From the NCBI GenBank assembly GCA_030065855.1, contig JASJCT010000028.1, forward strand, positions 1 to 59,959: a stretch of DNA of 59,959 bases, in the 5' to 3' direction. A program made the translations under genes and the position numbers. Numbering within the stretch: position 1 is the stretch's first letter; each line of letters begins with the position of its first letter. Source of the DNA: Myxococcota bacterium. GTDB lineage: Bacteria; Myxococcota_A; Polyangia; JAAYKL01. Below, piece by piece: positions 34,402 to 42,543 of this stretch. The notes under the pieces were generated by a model, which saw only the letters and a program-made list of their open reading frames with translations, was not told where the DNA came from and searched no databases.

Positions 34402-34653
34402 ATGAAATCAATGCAATATACCATACGAGGGGTACCGGAAAGATTGGACAACGCGGCTCGGGAGCAGGCCCACAAGTATCGAAAGAGTCTAAATACCATT
34501 CTTTTAGAGACATTAGCAAAGGGGCTTGGCACTGCAGGTGATGAGGTGGTTTTTGACGATATGGATGATCTCGCCGGCACTTGGGTAGAAGACGACGCGT
34601 TCGATGCGGCCATAGCGATGTTCGATGTTGTGGATGAGAAGCTTTGGAAATGA
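34402..34653 (+). CDS. vapB: Antitoxin (VapB-like)
   Basis: The 83-residue product starts MKSMQYTIRGVPERLDNAARE, a ribbon-helix-helix-like N-terminus followed by an acidic C-terminal region (VVFDDMDDLAGTWVEDDAF) that would bind the toxin. I chose this ATG because the promoter lies seven bases upstream; earlier in-frame starts would lie in the promoter. Met4 at 34411 is an alternative. The stop overlaps the toxin start by ATGA. It probably represses its own promoter. The family name is inferred from the pair. Confidence 0.75.
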   Translation: MKSMQYTIRGVPERLDNAAREQAHKYRKSLNTILLETLAKGLGTAGDEVVFDDMDDLAGTWVEDDAFDAAIAMFDVVDEKLWK

Positions 34654-35033
34654 GAATCGCCCTGGATACCAATCGATACGTTGATTTTTGTCGGGGCGAA
34701 GAGACGATTTTTGAGGCGTTGAAGCGCGCCCACGAAGTTGTTTTGCCGTTCGTGGTTATCGCTGAACTGCGAGCTGGCTTTGCCTGTGGCACCAAAGCAA
34801 AAAAGAACGCGAGCACCCTCACTAGGTTTCTAGGTAAACCCCGGGTGCGCACTTTGTTTCCGGATGATAGTACCACCCACCACTACGCCTATTTGTTTAA
34901 ACAACTCAGAAAACAGGGAACGCCTATTCCCACCAATGATCTCTGGATCGCCGCACTATGCGTGCAGCACGAACTGTTGCTCGCGTCTAGCGATGCACAT
35001 TTTCACCACCTCCCCCAGATTCCAACGATCTAG
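34650..35033 (+). CDS. vapC: PIN-domain toxin (VapC-like ribonuclease)
   Basis: The 127-residue PIN domain begins MRIALDTNRYVDF, with the first catalytic Asp at position 7. Other acidic positions are in VVIAELRAGF, TNDLWIAALC and SSDAHF, completing the Mg-binding site of VapC endoribonucleases. It starts on the ATGA that ends the antitoxin. It would cleave tRNA or rRNA when the antitoxin is degraded. The following gap of 25 bases precedes a converging gene. Confidence 0.9.
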   Translation: MRIALDTNRYVDFCRGEETIFEALKRAHEVVLPFVVIAELRAGFACGTKAKKNASTLTRFLGKPRVRTLFPDDSTTHHYAYLFKQLRKQGTPIPTNDLWIAALCVQHELLLASSDAHFHHLPQIPTI

Positions 35034-35058
35034 AGGCGTAAAAATGCAAATGGAGCGA

Positions 35059-36585
35059 TCAAAAAGATGCATTGGCTTGCAAGAAGATCAATGAGGCGCC
35101 AGCTGCGTCTTGGGCGAATTTTGATTCGGGATGACCGAAGAGAAAGTAACCGCCCAAAGTAAGGGCCAGCCCATCCATAGGCTTTAGCGTCGCCTGGGGA
35201 AAAACCACATACGAGGCAATGGTACCGTCGTTCGTAGCACCTAGGGCTGGAGAATCCACCTTTCCGTCCCCGTCGTCGTCCAAGGTCAGATCATCGTCCT
35301 CGTGGGGCAACTCGCCCAATACAAATAGCCGCAGCAACAACCGCTCCTTGAGCAATTTCACATCCAGCCCGCCGACCCAGTAGTTATTGATGTTGTGCGC
35401 GCCGAGCTCGTCGATGAATCCGTGTATAAACTGGCCAGTGATAAAAAGGTGTTCGTTTATCGTATAGTCCATGCCGGCGGTGTACTTAAAGAACGGTTCC
35501 TGCGTGACTGTCTCTCCCCGAATAACGCGAGATCCAGGGGCGACTTCAGTGACGTCAAAGGTCATCTCCACGCGCTCGGGAAAGACAAAGGCGCCCTCAA
35601 ACCAGAACCCAGCATCGTCGAGAAAGGGTAGTTGCCCTGCAAAATCAAATCCAACGACCTGTTTTTTGGGAAAGGTAAGGGTCGCGTCTGTCTGGACCCC
35701 AATTTTGGGCACTCCGCTCGGCGAAGTCTCATCGCTGGGATAGGTGGCAGACATGCTCTTGATCGCCACGGGCACGGAGTTGATGCCCTGATAATAAGAC
35801 AGGGACATATCAAATAGACCCGCGGTCCAGAGCACCCTGAAAGCAAATTGGGAGTTGGCCAGGCTAAATGCCGGCATGATCGCGTGGACGCTGGGTAGAT
35901 CGATACTGTAGCTATCTGGATTTCTCAGCCAGACATTGCGCAATCGCTCTGCCTCGATCCGGGTGTCGGGGCTAACAAAAGGGAACTCAGCCATTCGATC
36001 CCCCAGTGCACGTCTCGCCGACGGCGGGAGCAGCGTTGGCTGAAAAACAGGGACCCAGACCCCAGTAAAGACGAAGTTTTCGTCGGCCATCCAATCGAAA
36101 CGAACCATCTCGTTGGCAATCGTCTTGCCAAAATTCAGGGGATCTTCCAAATCCAATGGGTTGAGATTGTTCGTGGGATTGAACATGTCCGCAGTACCGA
36201 AGTGCACGATCTGGCGCCCAATGCGCACATCGAGACCTGGCACAAGGGAGCGCACTTCCACGTAGGCTGCTTGGCTTTCGATATAAAACGGCGATACCCG
36301 TGCCAAGTCGGTGAGCCCTTCAAATTCCGTATCCCGGGTGAATCCTGTCCACACAAAGCGCAGATCAGCCACCAGTCGCAGCTTGGACGGTACGAGGTCG
36401 ACCGTCAGGTCAGTGCCTAAGGTAGTGCGATTGCGGTCAATCCCCACTTTCTCCACCCGATCCACTGCTATCCTGATGTCATTATCGATAAAGCCGCCGT
36501 ACTCGATTTCGACATCACCGCGAGTGGGTGTGGCAACGTACAAAACAAGGGTGGCAATAACCGCGACCGTCTTAAAATGCTTCAT
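35059..36585 (-). CDS. DUF1302-like outer-membrane porin
   Basis: The 508-residue protein has a signal peptide (VAVIATLVLYVATPTRG), then alternating amphipathic strands with the conserved stretch GLDVRIGRQIVHFGTADMFN and the short Asp-rich segment TLDDDGDGKVD late in the chain. The DUF1302 family contains outer-membrane barrels of uncertain substrate. It ends in ..LQANASF, an aromatic-terminated outer-membrane signal. It is transcribed alone, and no transport partner is adjacent. Confidence 0.8.
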   Translation of the reverse strand: MKHFKTVAVIATLVLYVATPTRGDVEIEYGGFIDNDIRIAVDRVEKVGIDRNRTTLGTDLTVDLVPSKLRLVADLRFVWTGFTRDTEFEGLTDLARVSPFYIESQAAYVEVRSLVPGLDVRIGRQIVHFGTADMFNPTNNLNPLDLEDPLNFGKTIANEMVRFDWMADENFVFTGVWVPVFQPTLLPPSARRALGDRMAEFPFVSPDTRIEAERLRNVWLRNPDSYSIDLPSVHAIMPAFSLANSQFAFRVLWTAGLFDMSLSYYQGINSVPVAIKSMSATYPSDETSPSGVPKIGVQTDATLTFPKKQVVGFDFAGQLPFLDDAGFWFEGAFVFPERVEMTFDVTEVAPGSRVIRGETVTQEPFFKYTAGMDYTINEHLFITGQFIHGFIDELGAHNINNYWVGGLDVKLLKERLLLRLFVLGELPHEDDDLTLDDDGDGKVDSPALGATNDGTIASYVVFPQATLKPMDGLALTLGGYFLFGHPESKFAQDAAGASLIFLQANASF

Positions 36586-36880
36586 CTGATATCACATCGC
36601 CTGCTCTTGAGGGTTGCGGCTCAGAATATGTCATCGCCCGGTAAGAACGTCAATTGACGTTGAAGTTCGTAAAAAAATTGTCAGGGGGTGAATATTGTAC
36701 GAAAATTAAAATAAAGAATGATAAGCGAGCCCGTAGCGCGCCCAATGGGCATCTTTTTGGTCAAGCAGGTGCTCGTCATCATTTATGAGATATAGTGTAT
36801 AGTTGAGTTGATAAATCAGCGCGCCATGTACTGACAGTGCTGATGCTGACAATCTCCGAAGGATACACCGAGACGGACTA

Positions 36881-38827
36881 ATGGAAAGCGTTCCCACACA
36901 AATTGCCGATACTCTGCTCGCCGCTGGCACCATCACAAAGGAAAAGTATCAAGCCGCCCTAAACCACTTTAAAAAATACGGGGAGGCCATTGAAGAATCC
37001 CTGATCGAAACCCGAGCCATCGACGAGGAAACACTCCTCAAGCAGCTCGCAAAATTGTATCGGACACGATATGTATCCACTGAAAAACTGAAACGCGCCG
37101 AAATCCCGTCGGATGTGCTTAAGATGATCCCGCTTAAGCTCGCCTCCCAACACAACATATTCCCCATTCTGTTCGATAAAAAGATGGGTGAACTGTTCAT
37201 CGTAAGTGCGAATCCAACCAACGTGGTGATCCGCGAAGATGTTCTAAAGCACGCCAGTGTTCCCCGCGTGCGATCTTTTATGGCCAGGCCCGCGGCGATC
37301 AAGGCAGCCATTGCCAAGTTTTACAGGGGAGACATCCACGCGTTTTCAAATCTCGATAAAGACGGCTACGCAGCCTACACCAACATGATGGATGTCTATG
37401 AACGGCAACTGCTCGATGAAGAAAGCATGGTGCTCTCCCTCGCCACAGTTGGCAATCGATCCGAACGGATGATCTCTGAAGCGGATATTGAGCGGGGATC
37501 AGCCCGGAGCGACGCTGAGTCTGGCATTCGATCCGGGACAGGCCTGAGTACCACCATCGAGATGCTGCGGGTAATGGTTTCCCTCTTGGAGAGCAGCCGT
37601 GGGGAGCTCGCTGGTCACTCGGTACAGACCTCACACCACGCAGAGCTGATGTGCCGGCGCATTGGGCTTTCTGATCGAGAGATAGGCGCCATCACCATAG
37701 CAGCCCTGCTCCACGACTTGGGAAAGGGGAGCCCGTATCACCTCACCCCGCTCAACGTGGCAGAATGGGATGGCCACAGGACCGCTGCCCTCAAGCGATT
37801 TGAAAACCCGATTCGCCTGTTTCAGTCCATCGATCTTCCCGATGAGACCATGCAGACCCTAAAACACATGTACGAGCGTGCAGACGGCAATGGGTTGCCA
37901 GACGGACTCAAGGGAAAGGATATCCCGCTTGGGGCACGGATCCTCGCGGTAGCAGACACGTTTACAGATCTCATGTCCAATCCGCGCAATCCCTATCGCC
38001 GCACCTTGAGCAATGAAGAGGCCCTGCAAGTGATTGGCAAGGTGAAAAACCAGGTCTTTGACGCCAACCTCGTCGACCTATTCTGCATCGTGGTTGCAGG
38101 GGATGACATTAAACGCCAACTGCTCACCGGCGCCCAGACGGTCTTATTGGTGGACGCGGACGCAGAGCAATCTACCATCATGGATCTGCAGCTGACGAGT
38201 CGCGGGTTTCAGGTCCGTACGGCCCGGACCGCCGATAAGGCGTTAAAGATGCTGATCGGATCGCCGACGAGTATCGTGATATCCGAAGTGGAGTTGGAGC
38301 CGTTCGACGGTTTCAAGCTGAAAGAGCAACTGAATGCAGACAAGCACACCCGAGGGGTTCCCTTTTTCTTTTTCACATCGCGGGCCGCGTCAAAAGATGT
38401 GGAAAAGGGGTTTGGATTGGGCGCCCAGGACTATCTCGTCAAGCCTTCGACCATCGATGTGATTGTTGCGAAAATCAATAAGCACCTGGGTGAGAAATCC
38501 GGTGATACATCGGTCGGCGTCTCTGGATCTCTCAAGGAAATGTCTCTTCCCGATTTGGTTCAGATTCTCTCCCACGGTCGAAAGAGCGGCTGCCTCAAGC
38601 TCGCTAAGGGTGAACATCGCGGGGAAATTCATTTCTTGAACGGAGATATCATCAATGCCCTGCTCGGTCAGTTGCGGGGCGAAGAGGCCTTCTTTGAGAT
38701 GCTGCGCTTCCAGGAGGGGACCTTCACCCTCAATCCCAACTTCAAAGCAGAATCCCGGGTTATCACCATGACCGCTGAGATGCTCCTCCTAGAGGGCATG
38801 CGTCGCTTTGACGAAGATATGCGGTAG
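36881..38827 (+). CDS. MshEN-HD-receiver-DUF4388 signalling protein
   Basis: The 648-residue protein has four modules: a PilB/MshE N-terminal-type domain (about 1-150), an HD domain (about 225-405), a receiver (about 418-535), and a DUF4388 domain (about 545-648). The HD site LLHDLGKG (276-283) is intact, but the GYP signature of c-di-GMP phosphodiesterases is GLP at 338-340, and the usual HHE is HMYE. In the receiver the phosphoacceptor Asp is Glu469 (SEVELEP), with Asp425/427, Thr499 and Lys521 kept; Glu often mimics phosphorylation. The protein may bind c-di-GMP through MshEN, but its own turnover ability is doubtful. It is divergent from the porin gene. Confidence 0.85.
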   Translation: MESVPTQIADTLLAAGTITKEKYQAALNHFKKYGEAIEESLIETRAIDEETLLKQLAKLYRTRYVSTEKLKRAEIPSDVLKMIPLKLASQHNIFPILFDKKMGELFIVSANPTNVVIREDVLKHASVPRVRSFMARPAAIKAAIAKFYRGDIHAFSNLDKDGYAAYTNMMDVYERQLLDEESMVLSLATVGNRSERMISEADIERGSARSDAESGIRSGTGLSTTIEMLRVMVSLLESSRGELAGHSVQTSHHAELMCRRIGLSDREIGAITIAALLHDLGKGSPYHLTPLNVAEWDGHRTAALKRFENPIRLFQSIDLPDETMQTLKHMYERADGNGLPDGLKGKDIPLGARILAVADTFTDLMSNPRNPYRRTLSNEEALQVIGKVKNQVFDANLVDLFCIVVAGDDIKRQLLTGAQTVLLVDADAEQSTIMDLQLTSRGFQVRTARTADKALKMLIGSPTSIVISEVELEPFDGFKLKEQLNADKHTRGVPFFFFTSRAASKDVEKGFGLGAQDYLVKPSTIDVIVAKINKHLGEKSGDTSVGVSGSLKEMSLPDLVQILSHGRKSGCLKLAKGEHRGEIHFLNGDIINALLGQLRGEEAFFEMLRFQEGTFTLNPNFKAESRVITMTAEMLLLEGMRRFDEDMR

Positions 38828-38908
38828 CGACCGAGGGCCATTGGGATCTATTTTTCCTGTCATTTCTTGACCTAAAACCCCACACTGTCGCAGACTTTCA
38901 GTAGAGCT

Positions 38909-39043
38909 ATGTCAAACGAAATTTGTCAGTTTAAGTTAGCAAATTCCCCCTTGAAAAGGGGGGTAGGGGGATTTTCAAATGCAGCAGGGATATTGACGAA
39001 ATCCCCCCAACCCCCTTTTCAAGGGGGAGTTTATTACCCGACA
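38909..39043. repeat. Dispersed C-run/G-run palindromic repeat, copy 3
   Basis: The left edge ATGTCAAACGAAATTTGTC is the reverse complement of 209-227. A CCCCCTTGAAAAGGGGGG module at 38946-38963 and its mirror CCCCCTTTTCAAGGGGG at 39011-39027 follow. It lies between the signalling gene and the Lpt-type operon, and the reading frame through it is a repeat artefact. Confidence 0.7.
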
Positions 39044-39079
39044 ATGATCACTTGGCGAGACTCTAAAAGGAGGCTTCTG

Positions 39080-39574
39080 ATGAAGTGTATGTGGGGGTTG
39101 CTGTTGTTGATCTGTATCTTTGGGTGTAGCGCTGCGACAGCGCGTGCGCCTGTCACCGAGCAGGACGGGGCATCTAAACGAGCCCTGCCAGCAGGTGCTA
39201 ACGGCGCGCCTACCACCCTGGAGGCGACCGAATCATCGACCAGCTCCGCACCAAGCCCTATCGGGGTTTGGGAAAACGCCTCTTGCGGAGACAGAAAGTT
39301 CAACCGCCAGATTACATTTTTGACCAACGGCAGGTTTGCAGCAATCGACCAAGTAGCGCCGTGTCCACCCGATGAAACATGCGTTTGGTCGGGCATCATT
39401 GAGTGGCACGGCACCTGGAAAATAAACGGCCGATTGATTTTAATTGACGTGGCCACAACCAAAGCGGGCAAGATGCCGGAGCAACTGCCAGATGGGTTTG
39501 TCGTGCTCACCGAGAGCCCCCTATCCATTGGTGAAAGGAATGGACCACTCGTCTGTCCTTATCAGCAGAGATGA
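39080..39574 (+). CDS. Small secreted lipoprotein
   Basis: From the ATG with AAAGGAGG seven bases upstream the product is 164 residues, with lipobox CIFGC and a Thr/Ser-rich linker. A single beta domain follows (GVWENASCGDRKFNRQITFL, GTWKINGRLILIDV) that resembles META or lipocalin-like folds. An upstream frame extension comes from the repeat and is not real. It overlaps the next gene by ATGA, so it is translated with the OstA-like genes; a role in LPS transport is only inferred from this context. Confidence 0.75.
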   Translation: MKCMWGLLLLICIFGCSAATARAPVTEQDGASKRALPAGANGAPTTLEATESSTSSAPSPIGVWENASCGDRKFNRQITFLTNGRFAAIDQVAPCPPDETCVWSGIIEWHGTWKINGRLILIDVATTKAGKMPEQLPDGFVVLTESPLSIGERNGPLVCPYQQR

Positions 39575-39900
39575 GACCCATCTTACACGCCATCTGGGTC
39601 GTCTCAATGCTGGCCTGTACGGAATTGAGAGAGCACGCAGGCGTTGAACATACCACCGTTGTGGCTAAGAATGTCCGGGTTGATATCGGACTGCCCCATC
39701 AACCGCTGGTGTTAAAAGGAGATAGGCTTTACCTGGATACAAAACACGGGATCCTGCGTCTCGATGGCAATGCTTCCCTTGCCATGACCAAGGATGAGAT
39801 GATAACCGCCACCGCTGCTCAGATCACAGTGCACCCCCAGGCACAGCAGATCTCCCTGACCGGAGGAGTGAGCGCGCGATTTGGGGTTGGGAAAAGGTAG
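39571..39900 (+). CDS. OstA/LptC-like lipoprotein
   Basis: This 109-residue product has a short signal ending VSMLAC, then an OstA-type beta-jellyroll segment (VDIGLPHQPLVLKGDRLYLD, ITVHPQAQQISLTGGVSARFG). LptC is normally about 190 residues with one membrane anchor; this is shorter and lipid-anchored instead. It probably carries LPS to LptA. The start overlaps the preceding stop, and the gene is followed by the LptA-like gene. Confidence 0.65.
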   Translation: MRPILHAIWVVSMLACTELREHAGVEHTTVVAKNVRVDIGLPHQPLVLKGDRLYLDTKHGILRLDGNASLAMTKDEMITATAAQITVHPQAQQISLTGGVSARFGVGKR

Positions 39901-39907
39901 CATATCC

Positions 39908-40375
39908 ATGAGCATCTGTAGGACAATCATTGCGTCGACACTGGCGCTGTTGATGTCGAGCCACCTCAAAGCTCAGGATACAGTGCCGGAAACGGCAGAG
40001 GTGCAGTCAGATAGACTCGCGGTCCTACACGCTGAACGACGCGCCCGTTTCGAGGGCCATGTTCGCGCCAAGTATGGCCATTTGACCCTTCACTGCGACG
40101 AGATGGTTGTGCTTTACGACACATCCGGCAATATTACATCACTTCATGCCCAGGGGAATGTCACCGTGCTTAGCAAGGAGAACCGGGCCCTTGCCACATC
40201 AGCCAAGCTCAATGTACAGCGGCAGGTACTCGTCTTAGAGGGCAATTGCTCCCTTGAGCGAGGGCCCCATCGACTCGAGGGATCCCGTATCGACATCTTC
40301 CTGCTGACCGGTAAGCTCGATATCGCAGATGCCCGGGGCAGCTTTAAAATCGATCTAAAGAACGGGCCACAATGA
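39908..40375 (+). CDS. lptA: LptA-like periplasmic OstA-domain protein
   Basis: The 155-residue protein begins MSICRTIIASTLALLMSSHLKAQD, a signal peptide. The mature chain is one OstA jellyroll (LAVLHAERRARFEGHVRAKY, ITSLHAQGNVTVLSKENR, VLVLEGNCSLERGPHRLEG), the repeat pattern of LptA that bridges inner and outer membranes. I use the ATG at 39908, since a longer frame starts inside the preceding gene. It overlaps lptB by ATGA. Confidence 0.8.
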   Translation: MSICRTIIASTLALLMSSHLKAQDTVPETAEVQSDRLAVLHAERRARFEGHVRAKYGHLTLHCDEMVVLYDTSGNITSLHAQGNVTVLSKENRALATSAKLNVQRQVLVLEGNCSLERGPHRLEGSRIDIFLLTGKLDIADARGSFKIDLKNGPQ

Positions 40376-41103
40376 AATCATTAGAGGCCATCGGACTGAC
40401 AAAGGCATTCCGGGGTCGCACTGTTGTCTCTGACGTGCATCTCAGTATTGCTCCGGGCGAGGTTGTGGGATTGCTCGGGCCCAATGGCGCTGGAAAGACA
40501 ACCACCTTTCAGATGTTGCTCGGCCTGACCCGTCAGGATAGGGGGCGGGTTTGTTTTGGCGACCCCATCGACCATCTGCCGCTGCACCAGCGGGCACGCC
40601 TCGGCATTGGCTACCTTCCCCAGGGACCTTCTGTGCTTCGCGGGCTCAGCGTGCGCAACAACCTGCTCGCCCTGCTCGAAGCGCAGCACAAGCAAGACCC
40701 GGAGGCCAGAGCCGACGCCCTGCTTACCCGTCTGGGATTGCTAAGGCTAAGCAGTAATAAAGCGCGTACCCTGTCCGGTGGAGAGCGCAGGCGATTGGAG
40801 TTCTGCCGCGCCCTCTGTTCAGACCCCAGCATCATTCTCTGCGATGAGCCGTTTGCCGGGATCGATCCCCTGGCATCCCAAGAAATATCAAATATCATTC
40901 TAGACCTGAAACAAGAGGACGTGGGTGTGCTGCTGACGGATCACAACGCCCATGCGGCGTTCTCGGTGTGCGACCGGGTCTATCTCATTGTCGAGGGGAG
41001 TATCTTAGCATCTGGAACGCCAGAGGAAATCAGCGCTAGTGACAGCGCCCGCCGTCTCTACTTGGGAGATGGGTTTATGGTCACTGAGCACTCCGCCCCT
41101 TAA
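40372..41103 (+). CDS. lptB: LPS export ABC transporter ATP-binding protein
   Basis: The 243-residue ATPase has Walker A GPNGAGKTT, a Q-loop (YLPQGPSVL), signature LSGGERRRLE, Walker B IILCDEPFAGIDP and the His-loop LTDHNAHA. The LptB-specific YLGDGF terminus is present. It powers LPS extraction with LptF/LptG, which are not in the window. The usual next gene, rpoN, is absent. Its 3' end overlaps the converging small membrane gene by 23 bp. Confidence 0.95.
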   Translation: MKSLEAIGLTKAFRGRTVVSDVHLSIAPGEVVGLLGPNGAGKTTTFQMLLGLTRQDRGRVCFGDPIDHLPLHQRARLGIGYLPQGPSVLRGLSVRNNLLALLEAQHKQDPEARADALLTRLGLLRLSSNKARTLSGGERRRLEFCRALCSDPSIILCDEPFAGIDPLASQEISNIILDLKQEDVGVLLTDHNAHAAFSVCDRVYLIVEGSILASGTPEEISASDSARRLYLGDGFMVTEHSAP

Positions 41104-41323
41104 TTTGTCTCGCAATCCAAAGTCCAGCCAGGCCGAGGAGCAGCAACCATGGCACGCCGTGCAACAGGGTATCGAACCAATCCAGCGGCTGCATCCCCTT
41201 GGCGCCGCCGGCGATCCACCTAACTTTGCCGACGATGTGGGGTTCTGGAAAGAACGGCGCCAGACCGAGGGTCAAGCACAGCAGCGCAGCCAAGCCAAAG
41301 TGCTTCGGAGTTGGTGTAAGCAT
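41081..41323 (-). CDS. Small two-helix membrane protein
   Basis: The 80-residue product has two hydrophobic segments (about 10-26 and 58-74) joined by a conserved-looking loop (PFFPEPHIVGKVRWIAGGA, MQPLDWFDTLLHG). I recall similar uncharacterised proteins of this size in Gram-negative genomes, but give no function. It follows the Cys-rich lipoprotein gene by 12 bp in the same direction. Its 3' end overlaps lptB on the other strand. Confidence 0.65.
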   Translation of the reverse strand: MLTPTPKHFGLAALLCLTLGLAPFFPEPHIVGKVRWIAGGAKGMQPLDWFDTLLHGVPWLLLLGLAGLWIARQIKGRSAQ

Positions 41324-41335
41324 GGCCTAATTCAG

Positions 41336-41896
41336 TTAAATACAACCACTGCCATTTTCGCCGATGATTATTTCGCCCTCGCCCTGGGTGAGATCCAGCA
41401 TCCCTTGCCATAATTGATGGGGATAGGTGGGCGAGCTGTCAGGTGATGCGTCTGTAATGTCTAATACCAGCTCCACAGTGATCTTGGTCGCGGTTACACC
41501 GGGAAGCTCGACTGAATAATCATAAAGGCAATCGCACAAACACCTATCGTACTGGCCGTCCGAGGTTAACAGCGGTGCATCGCTCTCCTGAATGGAATAC
41601 AGGTCGCTTTGTTCGTTATAAAAGATCTTTACACCGTGCTCGCCACAGCAATTCAGACAAAGGTTTTGATGCAGGAAGGCAACCGTATACCCTTGATTGT
41701 CCGGCAGTTCGGTGGCCATCCAACTCAGCTTCTGTGTTAGATCTGACGGGTCGTCCTTGCGGGATTGGGCGTCAAACCCGCCGCATTCACTGACGCCTTC
41801 ATGTTGACCGATTCCAGGATCTTCAGCCTTACCCTGGCAGGCACCATCCAAAATACAGATCAGCATCAGGGTCGCTATGGTAAAGTTGGGTTTCAT
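41336..41896 (-). CDS. Cys-rich lipoprotein
   Basis: The 186-residue protein has a signal ending ILDGAC, and at least eight further Cys in pairs (LCLNCCGEHG, RCLCDCLYD), suggesting disulfides or a metal centre. The C-terminal part is beta-rich. It and the small membrane gene below form a short operon. No family is recognised. Confidence 0.65.
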   Translation of the reverse strand: MKPNFTIATLMLICILDGACQGKAEDPGIGQHEGVSECGGFDAQSRKDDPSDLTQKLSWMATELPDNQGYTVAFLHQNLCLNCCGEHGVKIFYNEQSDLYSIQESDAPLLTSDGQYDRCLCDCLYDYSVELPGVTATKITVELVLDITDASPDSSPTYPHQLWQGMLDLTQGEGEIIIGENGSGCI

Positions 41897-41981
41897 TCTT
41901 TCCTCCTCAGAGCACTGTTATCTGCTGCCCTAAATATAGCAAGCAAAATCCGTGCCTGGTCAAAGGATTTGCTGATCAAGT

Positions 41982-42015
41982 AGGTTCCGAGCATACGAAG
42001 GTTCCGAGCATACGA
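41982..42015. repeat. 17-bp tandem duplication
   Basis: AGGTTCCGAGCATACGA occurs twice with no gap, at 41982-41998 and 41999-42015. The gap 41897-42182 also contains the hairpin below and promoters for the divergent RRM gene. Confidence 0.75.
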
Positions 42016-42128
42016 GCGAAAATCTGCAATTCTGTCGTATTTTTCTGTGGTTATTGTGGTCAAAGTGTTCTATTGTCCATGGATTCGCTTGGATAATTCA
42101 GGCGATACGCTGGACGGATGAGGCGCAA

Positions 42129-42165
42129 TCCGAGCATTCGTGACGGCTTAACTCTTTTGCTCGGA
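42129..42165 (+). promoter_or_regulatory. Stem-loop in the RRM gene leader
   Basis: TCCGAGCA (42129-42136) pairs perfectly with TGCTCGGA (42158-42165) across 21 bases, ending 17 bases before the RRM start. The left arm shares CCGAGCAT with the tandem repeat upstream. It could regulate translation, as in cold-shock leaders. Confidence 0.45.
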
Positions 42166-42182
42166 CTAGGGAAACAAAAATC

Positions 42183-42455
42183 ATGAAAATCTATGTTGGA
42201 AACATGCCGTTCAGTATGGACGAAAATAAGACGCGCGAACTCTTCACCGACTTTGGCGACGTTGACTCAGTGAACGTGATCACCGATCGGCAGACCGGTC
42301 GACCGCGCGGTTTCGCCTTTGTTGAGATGGATGACGAAGACGCGCGCAAGGCCATCAGTTCACTCAACGACCGCGAGGTGGAAGGTCGCAGACTCAATGT
42401 CAACGAAGCGCGTCCTCGCGAAAACCGTGGTGGCTACGGGGGCCGTAAGTACTAA
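42183..42455 (+). CDS. RRM RNA-binding protein
   Basis: The 90-residue protein is a single RRM: RNP2 KIYVGNMPF at 2-10, RNP1 RGFAFVEM at about 46-53, and a Gly/Arg tail. This is the bacterial glycine-rich RBP type often induced by cold. The ATG has no strong ribosome site, but a stem-loop and A-rich leader precede it. It is alone on this strand. Confidence 0.93.
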   Translation: MKIYVGNMPFSMDENKTRELFTDFGDVDSVNVITDRQTGRPRGFAFVEMDDEDARKAISSLNDREVEGRRLNVNEARPRENRGGYGGRKY

Positions 42456-42543
42456 CCCCACCCCAAGATCCTCCTAGACCTCCGGAGTGCCGAAAAGATT
42501 TTCCGTAGATGGTTGCCCTACTTGCTGGACATGCTTTTTAGGG

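Noticed and set aside
36586..36880. Possible small gene in the porin/signalling gap
   Set aside because: The 76-residue minus-strand frame lacks a domain and overlaps the start of the divergent gene.
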